Shown one piece after another: positions 60,388 through 64,000 of a stretch of DNA of 64,000 nt (position 1 is its first letter; each line of letters starts with the position of its first letter). This DNA comes from Variovorax sp. V213 (GTDB lineage Bacteria > Pseudomonadota > Gammaproteobacteria > Burkholderiales > Burkholderiaceae_C). Where the stretch lies: positions 2,481,001 through 2,545,000 of the forward strand of contig NZ_AP028664.1 in assembly GCF_041154455.1 (NCBI RefSeq), in the 5' to 3' direction. The notes under the pieces were generated by a model. It saw only the letters and a program-made list of their open reading frames with translations, was not told the DNA's origin and did no database searches. Made by a program: the position numbers and the translations under genes.

Positions 60388-61677
60388 TCACCCGGCCGCC
60401 GCGGCCAGCGCCTGGTCGAGGTCGGCAATCAGGTCGTCGATGTGCTCGATGCCGACCGACAGCCGCACGGTGTCTTCCGTCACCCCAGCCCTTGCCAGTT
60501 CTTCCGGCGAGAGCTGGCGGTGCGTGGTCGAGGCCGGGTGCGTGGCCAGCGAGCGCACGTCGCCGATGTTCACGAGCCGCGTGAAGAGCTTCAGCGCATC
60601 GAGGAACTTCGCCCCGCCCTCGCGGCCGCTTCCAATGCCGAAGGTCAGCACGCCGCTGGACTTGCCGCCGAAGTACTTCTTCGCGAGTGCATGGTCGGGA
60701 TGGTCTTCGAGCGCCGCATAGTTGACCCAATTCACGGCCTTGTGCGTCGCCAGGTGCTGTGCCACCGAAAGCGCGTTGCTGCTGATGCGGTCCATGCGCA
60801 GCGCCAGCGTCTCGATGCCCTGCAGGATCAGGAAGGCGTTGAACGGCGAGATGGCCGCACCCGTGTTGCGCAGCGGCACCACGCGCGCACGGCCGATGTA
60901 GGCGGCCGGGCCCAGCGCCTCGGTGTAGACCACCCCGTGGTAGCTCACGTCGGGTTCGTTCAGGCGCCTGAAGCGCTCCTTGTGCTGGGCCCAGGGGAAC
61001 TTGCCCGAATCGACGATGGCGCCGCCAATGCTGGTGCCATGGCCGCCCAGGTACTTGGTGAGCGAGTGCACCACGATGTCGGCGCCATGCTCGATGGGCC
61101 GGCTCAGGTAGGGCGAAGGCACGGTGTTGTCCACGATCAGCGGCACGCCGTGGCGGTGCGCGATCTCGGCAATGGCGGCGATGTCGGTCACGTTGCCGGC
61201 CGGGTTGCCGAGCGATTCGACGAACACCGCCTTGGTCTTCTCGTCGAAGAGCTTCTCGAAGCTCTTCGGATCCCGGTGGTCCGCGAAGCGCGTGGTGATG
61301 CCGAACTGCGGCAGCGTGTGCGCAAACAGGTTGTAGGTGCCGCCATAGAGCGCGGTGCTGCTGACGATGTTGTCGCCCGCCTCCGCAATGGTCTGGATCG
61401 CATAGGTCACGGCCGCCTGGCCCGAGGCCAGCGCCAGCGCGGCGATGCCGCCTTCGAGCGCGGCCACGCGCTGCTCGAGCACGTCCTGCGTCGGGTTGTT
61501 GATGCGGGTGTAGATGTTGCCCGGCACCTTCAGGTCGAACAGGTCGGCACCGTGCTGGGCGCTGTCGAAGGCATAGGCCACCGTTTGATAGATGGGCGGC
61601 GCCACGGCGCGCGTGGTCGGTTCGGGCGAGTAGCCGGCGTGCACCGACAGGGTTTCGAATTTCCAGTCTTGCGACAT
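60388..61677 (-). CDS. metY: O-acetylhomoserine sulfhydrylase MetY
   Basis: A 429-residue PLP enzyme making homocysteine from O-acetylhomoserine and sulfide. The PLP lysine is Lys208 in HSLTKYLGGHGTSIGG. Other conserved blocks are GNIYTRINNPTQDVLEQRVA, ASGQAAVTYAIQT and VFVESLGNPAGNVTDI. The length is that of MetY rather than MetB/MetC (about 390). It follows ssuB by 34 nt, so sulfide released from sulfonates could be fixed directly into methionine precursors. No SAM riboswitch fits into the short gap. Confidence 0.95.
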   Translation of the reverse strand: MSQDWKFETLSVHAGYSPEPTTRAVAPPIYQTVAYAFDSAQHGADLFDLKVPGNIYTRINNPTQDVLEQRVAALEGGIAALALASGQAAVTYAIQTIAEAGDNIVSSTALYGGTYNLFAHTLPQFGITTRFADHRDPKSFEKLFDEKTKAVFVESLGNPAGNVTDIAAIAEIAHRHGVPLIVDNTVPSPYLSRPIEHGADIVVHSLTKYLGGHGTSIGGAIVDSGKFPWAQHKERFRRLNEPDVSYHGVVYTEALGPAAYIGRARVVPLRNTGAAISPFNAFLILQGIETLALRMDRISSNALSVAQHLATHKAVNWVNYAALEDHPDHALAKKYFGGKSSGVLTFGIGSGREGGAKFLDALKLFTRLVNIGDVRSLATHPASTTHRQLSPEELARAGVTEDTVRLSVGIEHIDDLIADLDQALAAAAG

Positions 61678-61711
61678 GCAACTGCCTTTCTGTTTTTGTG
61701 GATGAACGAGT

Positions 61712-62542
61712 TCAGATCGCCCAGCGCAGCGTGTGCGCGGACGGTTGCAGCCAGCTCGCGTCGGTGCCGGCGGGTTCGGCCTCTCCGGCCTTCTGCAGCA
61801 CGCGGTCGAGAATGCGTTTCTCGATGGCCGCAAAAGCCGGATCGCCCTGCGAGCGAGGCCTGGCGAGCGCAATGTTCTCGTCGAGCGCAATGCGGCCGTC
61901 CTCGATCAGGATCACGCGGTCCGCGAGGGCCACGGCCTCCTGGACGTCGTGCGTCACCAGCAGCGCGGTGAAGCGGTGGCGCAGCCAGAGGTTTTCGATG
62001 AGGCGGTGCATCTCGATGCGGGTCAGCGCGTCGAGCGCGCCCAGGGGCTCGTCGAGCAGCAGCAGGCGCGGGTGATGCACCAATGCGCGTGCAAGCGACA
62101 CGCGCTGGCGCTGGCCGCCCGACAGGCGCGCCGGCCATTCGTTCTCGCGGTCGGCCAGGCCCACCTGCGCCAGCACTTCCTTGCCGCGCGCCTTGGCGTC
62201 GCCGGGCAGACCCAGCGTCACGTTGTCGAGCACGCGTCGCCAGGGCAGCAGGCGCGCTTCCTGGAACATGATCCGGGTGTCGTCGTGCAGGCCGTCGATC
62301 GCCTTGCCGTCGGTATAGAGGCCGCCGGAGGTGGCTTCCTCGAGCCCGGCAATGAGCCGCAGCAGCGTGCTCTTGCCGCAGCCGCTGCGACCGACGATGG
62401 CGATGAACTGCCCCGGCTCGATGCCGAGTTGCGTGTTGCGCAGCACCTCGCGTTCGCCGTAGCGCTTGTGCAGTCCGCGCGCCTCAAGGCGCACGCCGCC
62501 GGCAATGGCCGGTGGCTGGATGTCTTTCAGAACTGCACTCAT
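61712..62542 (-). CDS. ssuB: Aliphatic sulfonate ABC transporter ATP-binding protein SsuB
   Basis: A 276-residue ATPase of the nitrate/sulfonate/taurine type. Walker A is GRSGCGKSTLL (51-61), signature LSGGQRQRVSLARAL, Walker B LLLLDEPLGALD. It energises SsuC. The ATG overlaps the ssuA stop by 4 nt. The C-terminal extension after about residue 215 is typical of SsuB. Confidence 0.93.
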   Translation of the reverse strand: MSAVLKDIQPPAIAGGVRLEARGLHKRYGEREVLRNTQLGIEPGQFIAIVGRSGCGKSTLLRLIAGLEEATSGGLYTDGKAIDGLHDDTRIMFQEARLLPWRRVLDNVTLGLPGDAKARGKEVLAQVGLADRENEWPARLSGGQRQRVSLARALVHHPRLLLLDEPLGALDALTRIEMHRLIENLWLRHRFTALLVTHDVQEAVALADRVILIEDGRIALDENIALARPRSQGDPAFAAIEKRILDRVLQKAGEAEPAGTDASWLQPSAHTLRWAI

Positions 62543-63516
62543 GATTTCAGGCTCGGTTGGAAGAGCGCCACGTCCAGCGCGTTGATCTTTCTGGGCAGCA
62601 GCTTCTCCGCGAAGAAGGCATCGGCGATGCGCTGCTGTTCGGTCAGCGCCTCGGCCACCACAGGGCGTACCGCGTAGCTGCGGCGTGCATTGGCCTGCTC
62701 GATCGTCGCCGCATCGAGGCCCCACACGGGCGACAGCAGCGCCGCCGCTTCCTTGGGGTTCTGCTTGACCCATTTGCCGGTTTTCTCCAGCTCGGCGTAC
62801 ACCACGCGCAGCACATCCGGGCGCGCATTTGCGAACCGGGTACCGGCAAGGTAGTAGCGCTGGTACGACGCGATGCCCGTGCCGTCGGCCAGCACGCGCA
62901 CCCTGGCCTGGCGCTGTGCCGCGGCAAGGAACGGGTCCCATACCACCCAGGCGTCGATGGCACCGCGCTCGAAGGCGGCACGGCCGTCGGCCGGTGTCAG
63001 GTAGGCGGGCTCGACGTCCTTGAAGGACAGGCCAGCCTTCTCCAAGGCCGCGATCAGCAGGTAATGCGCGCCGGCTGCCTTGGCAAAGCCGACCTTCTTT
63101 CCCTTCAGGTCGGAAACCGACTTGAGCGGCGAGTCTTCGCGCACGAGGATGGCCTGCGCGGCGGGCGAAGGCGCTTCCTGTGCAACAAAGGTCAGCTCGG
63201 CGCCGGCGGCCTGTGCGAATACCGGCACGGTGTCGGCCACGTCGGCGCTGATGTCGAGGTTGCCGAGGTTCAGCGCCTCGAGCAGCGGAAGGCCGCTGGT
63301 GAACTCATGCCAGCTCAGCGTGGTATTGAGCGGAGCCAGCTGCTTGTCGAGCGTGCCCTGCGCCTTGAGCACCGCAGTCAGTGTCGAGGACTTCTGGTAG
63401 CCGAGCCGCACCGTGGCAGGGCGAGCCGTGGCGCCCTGGGCCAGCACCGCACCGGCACCCAGTGCGCCCAGGGTTGCGATGGCCGTGCGGCGCGAAATTG
63501 TGGAATGTGAAGTCAT
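62539..63516 (-). CDS. ssuA: Aliphatic sulfonate-binding periplasmic protein SsuA
   Basis: A 325-residue binding protein with a twin-arginine-like signal (SRRTAIATLGALGAGAVLAQ). The mature lobes show RLGYQKSSTLTAVLKAQGTL, LSWHEFTSGLPLLEALNLGN and KGKKVGFAKAAGAHYLLIAA, as in the SsuA/TauA family. It binds alkanesulfonates in the periplasm. It lies 11 nt after ssuC and overlaps ssuB, so uptake genes are tightly coupled. The monooxygenase ssuD is not inside the window. Confidence 0.93.
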   Translation of the reverse strand: MTSHSTISRRTAIATLGALGAGAVLAQGATARPATVRLGYQKSSTLTAVLKAQGTLDKQLAPLNTTLSWHEFTSGLPLLEALNLGNLDISADVADTVPVFAQAAGAELTFVAQEAPSPAAQAILVREDSPLKSVSDLKGKKVGFAKAAGAHYLLIAALEKAGLSFKDVEPAYLTPADGRAAFERGAIDAWVVWDPFLAAAQRQARVRVLADGTGIASYQRYYLAGTRFANARPDVLRVVYAELEKTGKWVKQNPKEAAALLSPVWGLDAATIEQANARRSYAVRPVVAEALTEQQRIADAFFAEKLLPRKINALDVALFQPSLKS

Positions 63517-63527
63517 GCGCCCTGCCC

Positions 63528-64000
63528 TCACTTCGGCTTCTTCTGGTAGCCGGGATGCCAGCGCAGCCACCATTGCTCCAGCCCGCGCGCGAACAGGTCG
63601 GCCAGCTTGCCGAGCAGCGCATACAGCAGGATGCCCACCAGCACGATGTCGGTCTGCAGGAACTCGCGGGCATTCATCGTGAGGTAGCCGATGCCGGCCT
63701 GCGCCGAGATGGTTTCGGCCACGATCAGGATCACCCACATCAGCCCGAGCGAGAAGCGCAGGCCCACCAGGATGGACGACAGCGCACCCGGCAGGATCAC
63801 CTCGCGGTACAGCTGCCAGCGCGAGAGGCCATAGGTGCGGCCCATCTCGATCAGCTGCGGATCGACGTTGCGGATGCCGTGAAAGGTGTTGAGGTAGATC
63901 GGAAAGAACACCGACACCGAGATGAGAAACAGCTTGGCCGACTCGTCGATGCCGAACCACAGGATCACGAGCGGAATGAGCGCCAGCGCGGGAATGTTGC
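63528..64000 (-). CDS. ssuC: Aliphatic sulfonate ABC transporter permease SsuC, N-terminus cut by window edge
   Basis: About 157 residues of a permease are visible, beginning NIPALALIPLVILWFGIDES, the conserved central region of SsuC/TauC. The EAA loop is IEMGRTYGLSRWQLYREVIL, followed by GLRFSLGLMWVILIVAETIS. It ends with a basic tail. The start lies beyond base 64000. It pairs with SsuA and SsuB downstream. Confidence 0.92.
   Translation of the reverse strand, partial: NIPALALIPLVILWFGIDESAKLFLISVSVFFPIYLNTFHGIRNVDPQLIEMGRTYGLSRWQLYREVILPGALSSILVGLRFSLGLMWVILIVAETISAQAGIGYLTMNAREFLQTDIVLVGILLYALLGKLADLFARGLEQWWLRWHPGYQKKPK

Noticed and set aside
61678..61711. SAM riboswitch before metY
   Set aside because: The gap to ssuB is only 34 nt, too short for any known SAM aptamer.
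1..64000. tRNA, rRNA, CRISPR, prophage or IS element
   Set aside because: No gap between genes is long enough for rRNA, no cloverleaf-like sequence or regularly spaced direct repeats were seen, and no transposase, integrase or phage gene was found.

Overview
The window is GC-rich, densely coding DNA from a betaproteobacterium, most likely Variovorax or a close member of the Comamonadaceae. The reasons are the gene set and order (ligA-zipA-smc, map-glnD, msrB-yciB-bolA-parvulin, cysA-cysW-cysT-sbp, a Liv transporter next to beta-oxidation genes) and small interspersed palindromes that I associate with this family. No tRNA, rRNA, CRISPR array, insertion sequence or prophage was seen, and no gap between genes exceeds 300 bases.

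Bases 1-18600 (all minus strand) form a catabolic block. It holds a secreted esterase, an acyl-CoA ligase, two paralogous periplasmic binding proteins, a LivHMGF ABC transporter, a FadB-type fusion enzyme, an M20 peptidase, a thiolase, a DmdC-type acyl-CoA dehydrogenase, small proteins and an SDR cut by the window edge. An AraC-type regulator is divergent at 18717. Together they look like a route for ester cleavage, acid uptake, CoA activation and beta-oxidation; the substrate is unknown. Two control features stand out. The binding-protein genes share a colinear 87-nt upstream element, and an intrinsic terminator separates them from livH. LivF and LivG carry complementary degenerate motifs that would leave only one competent ATP site.

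Bases 18700-37700 are mostly housekeeping: selO translationally coupled to msrB, yciB-bolA, a periplasmic parvulin, purL, map, glnD, pgm, a PPC-domain protein, an amino-acid transporter aapJQM without its ATPase gene, doxX and def. The clearest anomaly is in map. One base is missing near 28496, which removes a metal-binding glutamate codon and fuses map in frame with glnD.

Bases 37700-48400 hold a small lipoprotein, ligA-zipA-smc, an orphan lipoprotein, a hipBA toxin-antitoxin pair with two visible operator palindromes, and a ParA-like ATPase with no ParB.

Bases 48390-64000 are rich in sulfur and redox genes: prx-hydrolase-sbp-cysT-cysW-cysA-dsbB as one tightly packed operon, a LysR-azoR divergent pair facing a second flavin reductase, a PanE-like reductase, a flavoprotein with halogenase-type motifs, cysE, and a sulfonate cluster ssuC-ssuA-ssuB-metY-ssuF that runs off the right edge.
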